Below, one piece after another: positions 25,477-34,926 of a stretch of 64,000 nt of DNA. Position 1 is the stretch's first letter; each line of letters begins with the position of its first letter. The translations under genes and the position numbers were made by a program. Origin of the DNA: an uncultured Verrucomicrobiae bacterium (GTDB taxonomy: Bacteria; Verrucomicrobiota; Verrucomicrobiia; Limisphaerales; AAA164-E04); NCBI GenBank assembly GCA_943788245.1, contig CALSPN010000022.1, forward strand, positions 124,001-188,000, in the 5' to 3' direction. Under the pieces are notes generated by a model. That model ran no database searches. It saw only the letters and a list, made by a program, of their open reading frames with translations, and was not told where the DNA came from.

Positions 25477-26658
25477 ATGCTTCTCCATATCCTCACTCTA
25501 AGGTGGTTGTTGCTTGCTTTGGTGGCAGGAAGTTTGAGCGGGTGTGCCACTCCATCAGCACCTTACCGACCGCCATGGACTGGAGATCCCTTGGTCGATG
25601 GCCAGCACGCTGTGAGCAATGCTCCTCCGAAGGACAAGGTTATGTGGCAGATGATTACCGCTAGATCGGCACTTTTTCAAAAGAAGTATGACCTTGCCGA
25701 AGATCTGCTGGACGATGTGTTACGATCTATTGAGAATCGCTATGGAAAAGACAAGGAAGCTCGTAAATCACGAAAACTTTTTCAGGATGAGGCCGGGAAA
25801 TTCTTTATCGGGGAACCCTATGAAAGAGTAATGGCATACTATTATCGGGGTATCCTCTATTGGATGGCCGGCCAACCCGACAATGCGCGTGCGTGTTTTC
25901 GAAGCGCCCAACTTCAGGACAGTGATTCTGAAAAGAATGAATTTCGAAATGACTACGTGTTGATGGATTATCTGGAGGGTTTGACTTCCTTGAAACTCAG
26001 CGCTTCCGCAGATTCCAACTACATGCGAGCCACCAATTCGGCAAGATTGGCCATTCCTCCCCCTTACCGGTCATCAGACAATGTGCTGATATTTACTGAT
26101 TATGGCGCGGGACCGACCAAATACGCATCGGGTGCTTACGGCGAACAGCTTAAGTTCAAAGAAGGCCGCTCCAGTGCCCGTGAAATCAAGATTGCTTCAG
26201 GTCATGACGAAATTCATCTGGGGCCTTATGACGATTTGACGTACCAGGCGTCTACACGTGGAGGCAGGCTAATGGATCACATATTGGCTAATCAAGCCGT
26301 TTTCAAATCGACCACGGATGCTGCTGGAGATGCCGCACTCATGAGTGGGATCGTCTTGGCTCATGGCAGGAATACACAGGAAGTGGGTTTAGGGTTGGTT
26401 GCAGCTGGGCTGGTCAGTAAAATATTTTCAGCGGCAGCGACCCCTGATGCGGATACGCGTGACTGGGATAATTTACCGCAATACCTGACCTTTGGGACAA
26501 TGAGTCTACCTCCCGGGCGGCACATCCTGACTCTTCGATATCTCGATGCTGCCGGCAATGAAATTTCAAATCTCACGCGCACGGAATATATTCAAGTGAA
26601 TGCTTCTCCCAAGGACACCGTCCTTTACTTCAGCGATACGAAACAACAAATCCCATAG
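25477..26658 (+). CDS. COG3014-like lipoprotein with TPR-like repeats
   Basis: 393 residues from ATG 25477 (TTG 25471 is an alternative two codons upstream). Signal peptide with lipobox LSGC. The N-terminal half has helical repeats: MITARSALFQKKYDLAEDLL, RVMAYYYRGILYWMAGQ, DNARACFRSAQLQDSD, which resemble TPR units. The C-terminal half is beta-rich with PPGRHILTLRYLDAAGN near the end. Size, lipoprotein nature and position between lpoB and ycfL agree with COG3014, a conserved lipoprotein of unknown function probably linked to peptidoglycan synthesis control. Confidence 0.75.
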   Translation: MLLHILTLRWLLLALVAGSLSGCATPSAPYRPPWTGDPLVDGQHAVSNAPPKDKVMWQMITARSALFQKKYDLAEDLLDDVLRSIENRYGKDKEARKSRKLFQDEAGKFFIGEPYERVMAYYYRGILYWMAGQPDNARACFRSAQLQDSDSEKNEFRNDYVLMDYLEGLTSLKLSASADSNYMRATNSARLAIPPPYRSSDNVLIFTDYGAGPTKYASGAYGEQLKFKEGRSSAREIKIASGHDEIHLGPYDDLTYQASTRGGRLMDHILANQAVFKSTTDAAGDAALMSGIVLAHGRNTQEVGLGLVAAGLVSKIFSAAATPDADTRDWDNLPQYLTFGTMSLPPGRHILTLRYLDAAGNEISNLTRTEYIQVNASPKDTVLYFSDTKQQIP

Positions 26659-26663
26659 ATCAA

Positions 26664-27083
26664 ATGAAATTATCTGCAATCATCATGGCCCTCATGGCTG
26701 CTGTGCTCACTCTTTCAACCATTGGGTGCAAGACTCGTGGTGCTTACGTGGCTGAAGTGCCGGACGGTTACGATCTCGAAAATCAGACTGAATTCGTGCT
26801 CATGAACAAGCGCGTTGCCAAATCGGTTACCGTGGCTGGCATTCAAGAACGCGTGCTGGCGGATGGGCGACTTGAAGTGACTGCCAATGTTTTGAGTAAA
26901 GACCGCAGACGCATTCAGGTTCAGATCAGTTGCGTTTACAAAGATCAAAACGGTTTTTCAACAGGTGATGAAACCTCATGGAACACACTTATCTTGATAG
27001 AGAACGCTCAAGAAGCTGTAAGATTCATGTCCATGAATGAAAAGGCTCGCAAATACACCATTCGAGTGCGTGAAGCCCGGTGA
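26664..27083 (+). CDS. ycfL: YcfL-like (DUF1425) lipoprotein
   Basis: 139 residues with lipobox TIGC (Cys22). The mature part (VLMNKRVAKSVTVAGIQERVLADGRLEVTANVLSK ... RRIQVQISCVYKDQNGF ... RKYTIRVREAR) has the Ig-like beta pattern of DUF1425/YcfL. In Escherichia coli ycfL is next to lpoB (ycfM), which supports the call. Five bases separate it from the preceding gene, so the three lipoproteins form one operon. The 276 bp after it contain no gene or clear terminator. Confidence 0.8.
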   Translation: MKLSAIIMALMAAVLTLSTIGCKTRGAYVAEVPDGYDLENQTEFVLMNKRVAKSVTVAGIQERVLADGRLEVTANVLSKDRRRIQVQISCVYKDQNGFSTGDETSWNTLILIENAQEAVRFMSMNEKARKYTIRVREAR

Positions 27084-27359
27084 TTTGAAGAAAGCCTTAT
27101 TGGCAAAGAGCCATCGTTTCGCATGCTTCATGATTCAGGCTAGAACCTACTAAGATGCCTCATCGATATGGCTGTTGTCCTCCAGGTTTGGGCGGTGATA
27201 TCCAGCGCTTATCTGATATGAGGTAGGAAATCTTGGCGTAACATCAAATAAGCATTGTAGAACAAATCCTGGCTTTTCAATTGTGACCATTTAACGGTCC
27301 CTCTTGTTCATGCGTTTACATACATTGAGTGGGATTAAACGCAGTCTATATTCTCGGAA

Positions 27360-28826
27360 TCAGGTGACGATGTCTTTGATCACCTTTGCTCCCTCCACCC
27401 CGGTCAATCGTTGATCCAGGCCAAGGAAAGGAAAAGTCAGTCTTTGGTGGTCGATTCCAAGTTGATTGAGAATGGTTGCATTGAAATCATTTACATGAAC
27501 GGGGTTTTCTACCACGTTATAACTGAAATCGTCGGTCTGGCCATAGGTGATGCCTGATTTGATACCTCCGCCTGCCATCCATGTCGTGAAGCAGCGTGGG
27601 TGATGATCGCGGCCGTAATTATCCTGCGCAAGTTTTCCCTGGCCAAATGTAGTACGCCCGAATTCTCCACCAAAAACAATCAGTGTTTCATCCAGTAAAC
27701 CGCGATTCTTCAAATCTTCGATGAGGGCTGCCGCCGGTTGATCCACGTCATGACATTGGCCACGCATTTTTTTTGGAAGATTTACATGGTGATCCCATCC
27801 GCGGTGGAACAGCTGCACAAAGCGCACATCGCGCTCAATCATGCGACGAGCCAATAAACAATTGCGTGCAAAGGATCCGCTCTTTTCAACTTCAGGACCG
27901 TAAAGATCCAGGACATGTTTGGGCTCGCCCGCCAGTTCGGTTAATTCAGGCACGGATGCCTGCATGCGAAAGGCCATTTCCTGTTGGGCAATGGTTGTCT
28001 GAATTTCAGGATCACCCAAAGTATTGGCGTGTTCCTGGTTCAGCTCCGTCACCAGGTCCAACATTTTTTTCCTGCTATCCCGGTTGACTCCGGCTGGATT
28101 GGAAAGGAACAGAACTGGATCGCCTTCAGGTTGCAATGATACCCCTTGATGTCTGGATGGAAGGAAACCCGATCCCCAGAGGCGACTGTAAAGCGCTTGC
28201 ACATTGCCACTGCCACCAGTCCAGAAGGCGGAATTAAGCACCATGAAGTCGGGCAGATTTTTATTCATGGAACCTAGTCCATAACTCAACCAGGAACCTA
28301 AACTGGCTTTACCTGGGATTTGTGAACCCGTGCAGAAAATGGTTTTTGCAGGATCGTGATTAATAGCGTCTGTATGCGTGGACTTAATGATGCAGAGGTC
28401 ATCTGCTTTCCTGGACAGGTGTGGTAACAACTCACACATGTGAATCCCATTTTGACCTTGAGGACTAAACTTGAACATGGAAGGGGCCACCATCTGGTCT
28501 CTTCCCTTGGTCATGGCGGTGACGCGCTGTCCCTTACTGACAGATTTTGGGAGTGGTTTGTTGAATTGCTTGTGCAAATCGGGTTTGTAATCGAACAAAT
28601 CCAATTGACTTGGCGCACCCGCCATAAAGAGGAAGATGACTCTTTTGGCTTTGGGGGTAAAATGGGTGCCACCAGGTGAGTTCAGACCTGAACCACGTGT
28701 CGGCATCGATCCAAACACGGTCGCCCCTAATCCCATCGCGGAGGCACGGAGGAAGCTGCGACGTGATTGCAGGTTCTGATATTCCTGGATCGGATCAAGG
28801 TCAATGAGCGAGTTCTTGAAATTCAT
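27360..28826 (-). CDS. DUF1501 protein with twin-arginine signal
   Basis: 488 residues. Twin-arginine signal peptide near the N-terminus ([19 protein letters not shown], residues about 22-42) sends it to the TatC pathway. The DUF1501 domain (alkaline-phosphatase-like superfamily) covers the rest: [66 protein letters not shown] and [15 protein letters not shown]. These proteins are abundant in Planctomycetes and Verrucomicrobia and nearly always pair with a PSD1 gene, as here (22 bp downstream of it in the transcript). Substrate unknown; sulfated or phosphorylated polysaccharide metabolism is a common guess. Confidence 0.93.
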   Translation of the reverse strand: MNFKNSLIDLDPIQEYQNLQSRRSFLRASAMGLGATVFGSMPTRGSGLNSPGGTHFTPKAKRVIFLFMAGAPSQLDLFDYKPDLHKQFNKPLPKSVSKGQRVTAMTKGRDQMVAPSMFKFSPQGQNGIHMCELLPHLSRKADDLCIIKSTHTDAINHDPAKTIFCTGSQIPGKASLGSWLSYGLGSMNKNLPDFMVLNSAFWTGGSGNVQALYSRLWGSGFLPSRHQGVSLQPEGDPVLFLSNPAGVNRDSRKKMLDLVTELNQEHANTLGDPEIQTTIAQQEMAFRMQASVPELTELAGEPKHVLDLYGPEVEKSGSFARNCLLARRMIERDVRFVQLFHRGWDHHVNLPKKMRGQCHDVDQPAAALIEDLKNRGLLDETLIVFGGEFGRTTFGQGKLAQDNYGRDHHPRCFTTWMAGGGIKSGITYGQTDDFSYNVVENPVHVNDFNATILNQLGIDHQRLTFPFLGLDQRLTGVEGAKVIKDIVT

Positions 28827-28848
28827 GGGGAATAAAGCGAGTAAGGGG

Positions 28849-31320
28849 TTATTGTCGAGTCTTTACAATGTCAAGGTTGAGTAGTGCATGTGTCAACATC
28901 GTCCACGACGCTAATTCGATGGAATCATCTTTCGATGTATTTCCACTGAGATAACCTGATGTCAACGCCTGAGCGGCATCCACGTTTTTGTTGTAGTGCT
29001 CACGGAATGATTCAATAGCTTGCTTCAGAGCCCTGGCTTCCGTGTCTGTTGGTAATTGTGATGTGATGGTTTCGTACGCTCTCTCGATTCTTTGTGCATC
29101 TTTCCAATCCTTGTTTTCGAGGATCCCTTCAGCGCAATGAGCTGCTGCGCTGAAAAACTGAGGCTCGTTCATTAGCATCAACGCTTGCAGTGGAGTGTTG
29201 GTGCGCTCGCGTCTGGCAATACATGCTTCACGCGTTGGCGCATCAAAAATGGTCATCTGTGGAGGTGGTAACCCACGTTTCCAAAAGGTGTAGACACTCC
29301 GGCGAAAGGCTTTTTTACCATCATCCGCTTTAAAGATTCTTGGATAGGAAGAAGGCATGGCGACAATTTGCCATAGTTTGGCCGGCTGGGGAGGTTTAAC
29401 GCTTTTACCCAACATGTCGTGGTTCAAAAGCCCGCCTGCCATCAATACCTGATCCCTTACCATTTCCGAGTCCATGCGAAACCTTGATCCCCGAGCGAGG
29501 AGTCGATTTTCAGGATCATTGACTCTTGATTCTGGATTGATTTTTGATGATTGCTGGTAGCTTTCTGACATGACAATGGCACGCATCAACTGCTTGATGT
29601 CCCAGCCCGATTCCATGAATTGCAGTGACAGATAGTCCAGCAATTCAGGATGACTCGGTCGATCACCCTGAGCGCCGAAATCTGCCGAGGTTTTCACCAG
29701 ACCGGTTCCGAAACATTGTTGCCAAAAACGATTGACCGCAACCCTTGCCGTGAGGGGATTGTATGGAGCAACAACCCAGTTCGCCAAATCCATGCGTGAT
29801 TTGATGTCACCCGTAGACTGAAGCGGAGGGAGGAAGCCGGGAGTGTTTCTTTGCACAGGTTCGCCCGGCTGATCATAGACGCCCCGCTTCAAGATATGTG
29901 CCTGAAGAGGTTCCTTGCGTTCCTTCATGACGAGGGCAGCCGGTACAGCCATCTGTATTTCGTCACGAGCTTTTTTAAGTTGCTCTAAATCATTCTTGAG
30001 AGAGGCTTGAAGTGCTTTGTCTTCTTCATTCAATGAATCCTCTTCCCCTTTTTCGGGGGATAGCTCTTTGAGTCTCGGTTCAAGCTTCTTGATTTCTTTG
30101 TTCAATGCGTAGAGTTGGTCCTTCTGGTGAGGGCTTGGCATTTCGATGTAAGGCTTCTGCAAACCTCGTTTGAAATCGAGCCCGCTTCGGCCACCTGTCT
30201 CAGGTTTGCCATCAAAGTTGTTGAAAAAAGCAAAAAGCTGATAGAAATCCTTGGTGGTGACCGGGTCGTACTTGTGATCGTGGCAACTCGCGCACTGTAA
30301 GGTCAAACCCATGAAAGCAGTGCCAAATGCAGTGACTCGATCCACGACGTTGCGCGTGAAACTCTCCTCAGGCAGCGCTGTGCCGACATCAATGATCAAA
30401 TGGAGGCGATTGAACCCGGAGGCGATTAATTGATCCTGAGTGGGTGAATCGTACAAGTCACCTGCAAGCTGGTAGCGGACAAAGTCGTCGTAGCTCAAAT
30501 TGTCGTTGAAAGAGCGAATCACCCAATCTCGATACGGGGTGACTTCTCGATAATGATCGTGATGCAACCCATTCGTGTCTGCAAATCGAACCAGATCCAG
30601 CCAATACTTTGCCATATGCTCTCCATAACGAGGACTGCCCAGAAGTCGATCCACCAAGTCGGCGTATGCGGTATCTGACTGATCATTCAAGAAGGTATGG
30701 ATGTCTTCCGGGGTGGGGGGGAGCCCGGTGAGGTCCAAAGTGACACGACGAATCAAGGTTCGCTTGGAGGCTCTGTTGCTGGGCTCCAAGCCGCCTTCTT
30801 CCAATCTTTTGAGAATGAAACGGTCAATAGCATTGCGGCCCCAGTTGGCAGATCGGATGGTCGGGGCTTCTTTTGCTTTGGGACTATCGAATGCCCAGAA
30901 TTTCTCGTATTTTGCACCATTCAGGATCCATTGCTTAAAGGCGGCCTTTTCTTCTTCCGTCAGTGCTTCCAGGTTGGAATCCGGTGGAGGCATCACATCG
31001 TCTTCATCATCCGTCGTGATACGATACCACAATTCACTCTTTTCCAAGTTGCCAGGCAAGAGCGATTGATATCCATCATGATCGGTGAAAGGGCCATCCT
31101 CCGCATCCGGCTGATCCAATCGAAGATCGCCCTTGCGATGCTCCTGATCAGGACCGTGACATTGAAAACATTTCTTGGAAAGAACAGGAGAGATGTCACG
31201 GCTGAAAGTAGCCTGTTGATCTGCAGCCCAACTTATTTGAAGTGAGCCCAAAAGCAGCAGAGACACCATGGCTAAAGAGGGAGAATGCACTTTTCTGGTC
31301 ATTTGATCGTCTGGGTTCAA
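28849..31320 (-). CDS. PSD1 family protein (cytochrome-like, DUF1549/DUF1553)
   Basis: 823 residues. Signal peptide (about 1-32), then a planctomycete-type cytochrome c domain with C-F-Q-C-H (heme-binding CxxCH) at about residue 53; DUF1549 with [26 protein letters not shown] and a second [11 protein letters not shown]; a predicted coiled coil around residues 395-445; and DUF1553 with [41 protein letters not shown] and [15 protein letters not shown]. Such giant proteins are thought to work in the periplasm with DUF1501 partners, possibly moving electrons during polysaccharide breakdown. First gene of the pair. Confidence 0.93.
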   Translation of the reverse strand: MNPDDQMTRKVHSPSLAMVSLLLLGSLQISWAADQQATFSRDISPVLSKKCFQCHGPDQEHRKGDLRLDQPDAEDGPFTDHDGYQSLLPGNLEKSELWYRITTDDEDDVMPPPDSNLEALTEEEKAAFKQWILNGAKYEKFWAFDSPKAKEAPTIRSANWGRNAIDRFILKRLEEGGLEPSNRASKRTLIRRVTLDLTGLPPTPEDIHTFLNDQSDTAYADLVDRLLGSPRYGEHMAKYWLDLVRFADTNGLHHDHYREVTPYRDWVIRSFNDNLSYDDFVRYQLAGDLYDSPTQDQLIASGFNRLHLIIDVGTALPEESFTRNVVDRVTAFGTAFMGLTLQCASCHDHKYDPVTTKDFYQLFAFFNNFDGKPETGGRSGLDFKRGLQKPYIEMPSPHQKDQLYALNKEIKKLEPRLKELSPEKGEEDSLNEEDKALQASLKNDLEQLKKARDEIQMAVPAALVMKERKEPLQAHILKRGVYDQPGEPVQRNTPGFLPPLQSTGDIKSRMDLANWVVAPYNPLTARVAVNRFWQQCFGTGLVKTSADFGAQGDRPSHPELLDYLSLQFMESGWDIKQLMRAIVMSESYQQSSKINPESRVNDPENRLLARGSRFRMDSEMVRDQVLMAGGLLNHDMLGKSVKPPQPAKLWQIVAMPSSYPRIFKADDGKKAFRRSVYTFWKRGLPPPQMTIFDAPTREACIARRERTNTPLQALMLMNEPQFFSAAAHCAEGILENKDWKDAQRIERAYETITSQLPTDTEARALKQAIESFREHYNKNVDAAQALTSGYLSGNTSKDDSIELASWTMLTHALLNLDIVKTRQ

Positions 31321-31801
31321 TAAATTGAGATTACGCTCTTTTTCATGGGGATTCGCCGAATCATCATAATCTAATTAAAGAAGATGCCCGAAGCAAGTAC
31401 ACAACCCTGACTCTTACATTCGTGCTTGTTTCATCTGCTGCCGGTTCGTATCGAGGGGGGGAACCCTAATATCGATGGGAAACGTATCGTTCATGATCTG
31501 ATTTGTTGAAATTTTTCGCGGAAGTAATAGACGTTTGGCGATCGTCCCAGTCGAAAGAGAATTCAACAGAGTCGCAGGAGGCCAACCTAAAGGTTTGGTC
31601 AGTCAAGCCTTCGTGTGTCTTCTGCCGGAAAATCAGCCATTATGGACCATTTAATTTATTTCCCGTCTCGAGTAATCAGTTACTAGGGTTTCATGCACAA
31701 AATTGATCAGTTGTTTATAGCCCCAATAAAACAATAAAAGCAGCCCAATCAAAGGTCATTGAAAAGAAAAATTCCAAAACCCTTTTCAGTGAAAGGGAAA
31801 T
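31321..31801. other. Intergenic region, no gene seen
   Basis: About 480 bp upstream of the PSD1 gene. A 67-codon frame (31503-31706) lacks coding features. The sequence at 31779-31797 forms a weak stem (CCCTTT/AAAGGG) followed on the minus strand by four T, a doubtful terminator. The minus-strand promoter of the PSD1/DUF1501 pair should lie here. Confidence 0.4.
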
Positions 31802-31963
31802 AAGTCCATCGAGCTTCCTTGGATCATTCAGGGTGGGATGGGAAGGGGTGTTTCAAACTGGAAGCAGGCCCGAGAGGTTTTTACTTATGGAGCATTCGGG
31901 GTTGTTTATGGAACTGCTCTGAACGAGTTGATGGATAATTTAAAATATTCATTGGATGTCTGA
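31802..31963 (+). pseudogene. Remnant of a nitronate monooxygenase-like flavin enzyme (N-terminal piece)
   Basis: Fifty-three codons read [19 protein letters not shown] followed by [21 protein letters not shown]. This matches the N-terminus of the nitronate monooxygenase/2-nitropropane dioxygenase family, where P-x-I-I-Q-G-G-M-G-x-G-V-S and G-V-V-S-G-T-A-L line the FMN site. There is no initiating Met before PWIIQGG (in-frame stop shortly upstream) and the frame ends at TGA 31961-31963; the remaining 350 or more residues of the family are absent. It is a fossil fragment of a once complete gene. Neighbouring frames show no further match. Confidence 0.6.
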
Positions 31964-32271
31964 AAACAATAGTGTGTTTCTGGTGGTGCATGCGCTTCAC
32001 TGCAATTTTCAAACGAAAATTCCATTATTGCTGCCAGTGGTTGCGGTCCAAAATATTTTGGATGATATAATGGTAAGAATAACTCAGGAGAACCAAATAA
32101 GGAGTGGAATTAAACTTCTATTTTGAGTCGTTGAGAAAGATAATTCCTACCTTGTTTTATTGAGGAATATTTGAGGGTTGGGGCTGCACTTAACAGTCGG
32201 TTCCTGGAACCTGGTTTACTTTATTGACAACAAACTGATGATTAAGGAGATTTTTTTGCGGTCTGTTCAGG
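31964..32271. other. Intergenic region, no gene seen
   Basis: 308 bp after the nitronate monooxygenase fragment and downstream of the histidine kinase (minus strand). No coding frame, no strong hairpin followed by a T-run on the minus strand. Presumably the decayed remainder of the flavin-enzyme locus. Confidence 0.35.
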
Positions 32272-34401
32272 TTAAGTCATTTCCGCTGTCAGATCGAATT
32301 CGATGATAAAAGAAGAACCCTTACCCTCTTCGCTTTCTACTAAAATCTTGCCCCCCATAGCCTCTACCAGACTTTTACTCATGGGTAAACCTAGACCCGT
32401 GCCCACGATTTCGGCTTGTTCGCATTCCATATCCAGGCGATCGAAGGGCGAGAATAGTCGATGCATCTTGCTGTTTGGGATACCCAAGCCAGTATCGATT
32501 ACCGAGATTCGGAGCCACTTTTCATCCTGCGTTTCGGCTCTGAAAGTTAGATTCCCTCCAGCGCGATTGTATTTGATGCCATTCGAAGCCAGGTTCCAAA
32601 GAATCTGACGCAGGCGCTTGCGATCAGCTTTCCATTCCCGTTTTTTATCTACCATATTGTCAAGGCATAGCGAGATTTGTCTCTCATTGGCCATGTGGTC
32701 GACAAGGCTGATAATTTCGCGCAGCAATTCGTCGATATTCACCGAAGTAAAAGAAAGACTAATGGATCCAGACTCGATTCTCGACAAGTCAAGCATGTCA
32801 TTAATCAGGTCCAGTAGATGTTTTCCTGATTTATGGATCAGATCAACATTCTTCTCAGCACGTTCGGCGAGTTGCGACATCTGCAGCAGTTTGGAAAAGC
32901 CAATGATGCCGTTAAGAGGAGTGCGCAATTCGTGACTGACACGCGAGAGGAATTCACTTTTTGCTTGGTTAGCGGCCAGAGCGGAATCACGTGCCTTTTC
33001 TAGATCTTGGGTGCGTTCCCTAACTCGGAGCTCCAATTCCTCGTTGAGTTTGCGCAGTTCCTGCTCGGCAATCTTCCGTTCAGTAATATCGCGACAAACT
33101 CCCTGAACACCGACCAATTTGTCCTCATAACAGACGGTGTCGAAATTACCATCAATCAATCTGATTTCCCCGTCTTTGCGAATCCAGCGGAACTCGTAAT
33201 TATGATCGACTTTTTTGCCAGCAAGGCGTTTTGCATTGTTTTTAACCAGGCGTGCGTGATCCTCGGGGTGAACTAGCTTTTCAAGCAGGTTGACACCTTC
33301 CATTTCCTTGCGAGTGTAGCCGGTTAACCTTTCAAACTCTTTATTGCACAGCGAGAGTCGCATCGAGGGGTCGCAGAAGGCTAACCCGTCACGCATTCCC
33401 TCAAATAAAGTGCGGAACCTTTGCTCGCTCTGCTCCAGGAACTGATTAGCGCTTTCTAGTTTCCGAGTTCGTTCTTTGACTCGTGCTTCCAACTCGCCGT
33501 TGATACGTTCGAGTTCTTTGCTCTGGTCTTCCAATCCCATCGTACGTGCTTCTACCAGTGTTTCGAGTTTTTCATTCAACTGGTGAAGCTTTTGCTTGGC
33601 TTCCTCGCGTTCCGTGATGTCCTGCACGGTTCCATACGATCTTAGCGGGCTACCTTTCGAATCGTAAATCGTGTAACCATGCTCTTCGACATATTTAATA
33701 CGTCCATCTCGCATGAGGAGTCTGTGAATGATCTCATAAGCATTGCGGTTTTTGACGGAATCCAGATAAGTTTTGTGGACGACATCGCGATCCTCCGGAT
33801 GAACAGCTGCAAGAAAGCTTTCAGAAGAAACTTCAAAGTCCTTTGGATCAATTTCAAAAATGGAGTATATTTGAGGTGACCAGCGGAGTTGGTTTGTAAC
33901 TAGATCGAGCTCCCAATCCCCTGCATTGATTAGTCTTTGGGCTTCATTCAGGCGACTTTCACGGAGCTTTATTGTTTCTGTTGTCAGTTTACGTTCATGG
34001 ATATCGCTCAAGTGCCCTGCAAAATGCACTGGCTTTTCTTCCTTATCCCAAGTTGCCTGCCCGCGAGCTTCAAGCCAGCGGTATTTGCCATCCTTGCTGC
34101 GAAACCGAAAATCGAGTTTAAAAGGGGTGCGATGCTTCCAGTGTCTGAGTACCGCGGCTTTGACTCTACGGGCATCTTTGGGGTGGACTTGTGACAAAAT
34201 CCAATGATGCGAATTATCGGCATTGTTAATGATGTTAGGAGGGTGCCCCAACAGGGAGCAAGTGTTACGGGAGACAGTGGTCCTCCCAGAGGTCAAGTCA
34301 GTCTGCCAAACGGCATCCAGAGCTATCTTGTCTCCTAACTCAAAGAGATCCTCTTTTTCAGAATCTACTCGTTCAATTTCTGGCTTGCGCTTTTGCGGCA
34401 T
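32272..34401 (-). CDS. Cytoplasmic multi-PAS sensor histidine kinase
   Basis: 709 residues without a membrane segment. Three PAS/PAC units: about 20-140 (ends WLEARGQATWDKEEKP-VHFAGHLSDI), 150-268 (ends GTVQDITEREE) and 325-450 (ends GVCRDITERK), with heptad coiled coils between (about 268-325 and 450-480). HisKA phosphoacceptor FLSRVSHELRTPLNGI near residue 488, then HATPase with N-box LWNLASNGIKYN, G1 VIDTGLGIP and G2 GTGLGLPMSKSLVEAMGG. It autophosphorylates in response to a cytosolic or redox/ligand signal read by PAS domains. No response regulator is adjacent; the nearest receiver-like sequence is the fragment at 41.8-42.1 kb. Confidence 0.92.
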   Translation of the reverse strand: MPQKRKPEIERVDSEKEDLFELGDKIALDAVWQTDLTSGRTTVSRNTCSLLGHPPNIINNADNSHHWILSQVHPKDARRVKAAVLRHWKHRTPFKLDFRFRSKDGKYRWLEARGQATWDKEEKPVHFAGHLSDIHERKLTTETIKLRESRLNEAQRLINAGDWELDLVTNQLRWSPQIYSIFEIDPKDFEVSSESFLAAVHPEDRDVVHKTYLDSVKNRNAYEIIHRLLMRDGRIKYVEEHGYTIYDSKGSPLRSYGTVQDITEREEAKQKLHQLNEKLETLVEARTMGLEDQSKELERINGELEARVKERTRKLESANQFLEQSEQRFRTLFEGMRDGLAFCDPSMRLSLCNKEFERLTGYTRKEMEGVNLLEKLVHPEDHARLVKNNAKRLAGKKVDHNYEFRWIRKDGEIRLIDGNFDTVCYEDKLVGVQGVCRDITERKIAEQELRKLNEELELRVRERTQDLEKARDSALAANQAKSEFLSRVSHELRTPLNGIIGFSKLLQMSQLAERAEKNVDLIHKSGKHLLDLINDMLDLSRIESGSISLSFTSVNIDELLREIISLVDHMANERQISLCLDNMVDKKREWKADRKRLRQILWNLASNGIKYNRAGGNLTFRAETQDEKWLRISVIDTGLGIPNSKMHRLFSPFDRLDMECEQAEIVGTGLGLPMSKSLVEAMGGKILVESEEGKGSSFIIEFDLTAEMT

Positions 34402-34926
34402 CGTGTATCAGGAATTCAAATCAGTCTTTAATCGTTACCCACAGCATTAGTCCACCCAAAGAATATCTGGACTCGGTCAATGAAATGTCAATTATATAAA
34501 GTCAAAACAATTTACGGTTTTAATTTTCAGTCTCTTAAGGCACCGCGCTTTACCACTCTCTACTTTATCCAGGAAATGCGTGATATGCTGCGCCATGATC
34601 ATGAATTGACGGTAAGCGCAGTCTGGGTATTGCTTCTTTTTTCATTAATCGGTCTGCAATCTCTAAAGGAAGTGCATCCAAAAAAATAATAATATGAAAT
34701 ACACTGTTATTGCACTACCTGAGATTTCCAATGTGCCCAATGATTTTATTTTGAACTTCTGAGTGATGGTCTTTCCTGTGCCGTTTTCAATATTCCTCAA
34801 GAGAGGTGGATGAGCGATGGCCTGCATGTTTGTAATTCCCATTGTCTGGAGAATGAGGGATGCATGATCTTTTAATTTCAAATTTTTGTGTGACAACCAG
34901 ATATGAAGTGGTGATGATTAGGCCAC
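34402..34926. other. Intergenic region, no supported gene
   Basis: 525 bp between the divergent kinase and sulfatase genes. Two short frames exist: 69 codons on plus (34480-34689) and 77 codons on minus (34663-34896, NGTGKTITQKFKIKSLGTLEISG followed by a hydrophobic end). Neither has a ribosome-binding site or a recognisable family. It may hold remnants of a lost gene; I see no RNA gene. Confidence 0.4.

Noticed and set aside
31779-31797. CCCTTT/AAAGGG hairpin as a terminator
   Set aside because: AT-rich six-pair stem with only four T on one side and no gene ending nearby.
34663-34896. 77-codon minus frame between kinase and sulfatase
   Set aside because: Ends in a hydrophobic tail but has no start signal or family; kept only as a note on the gap.
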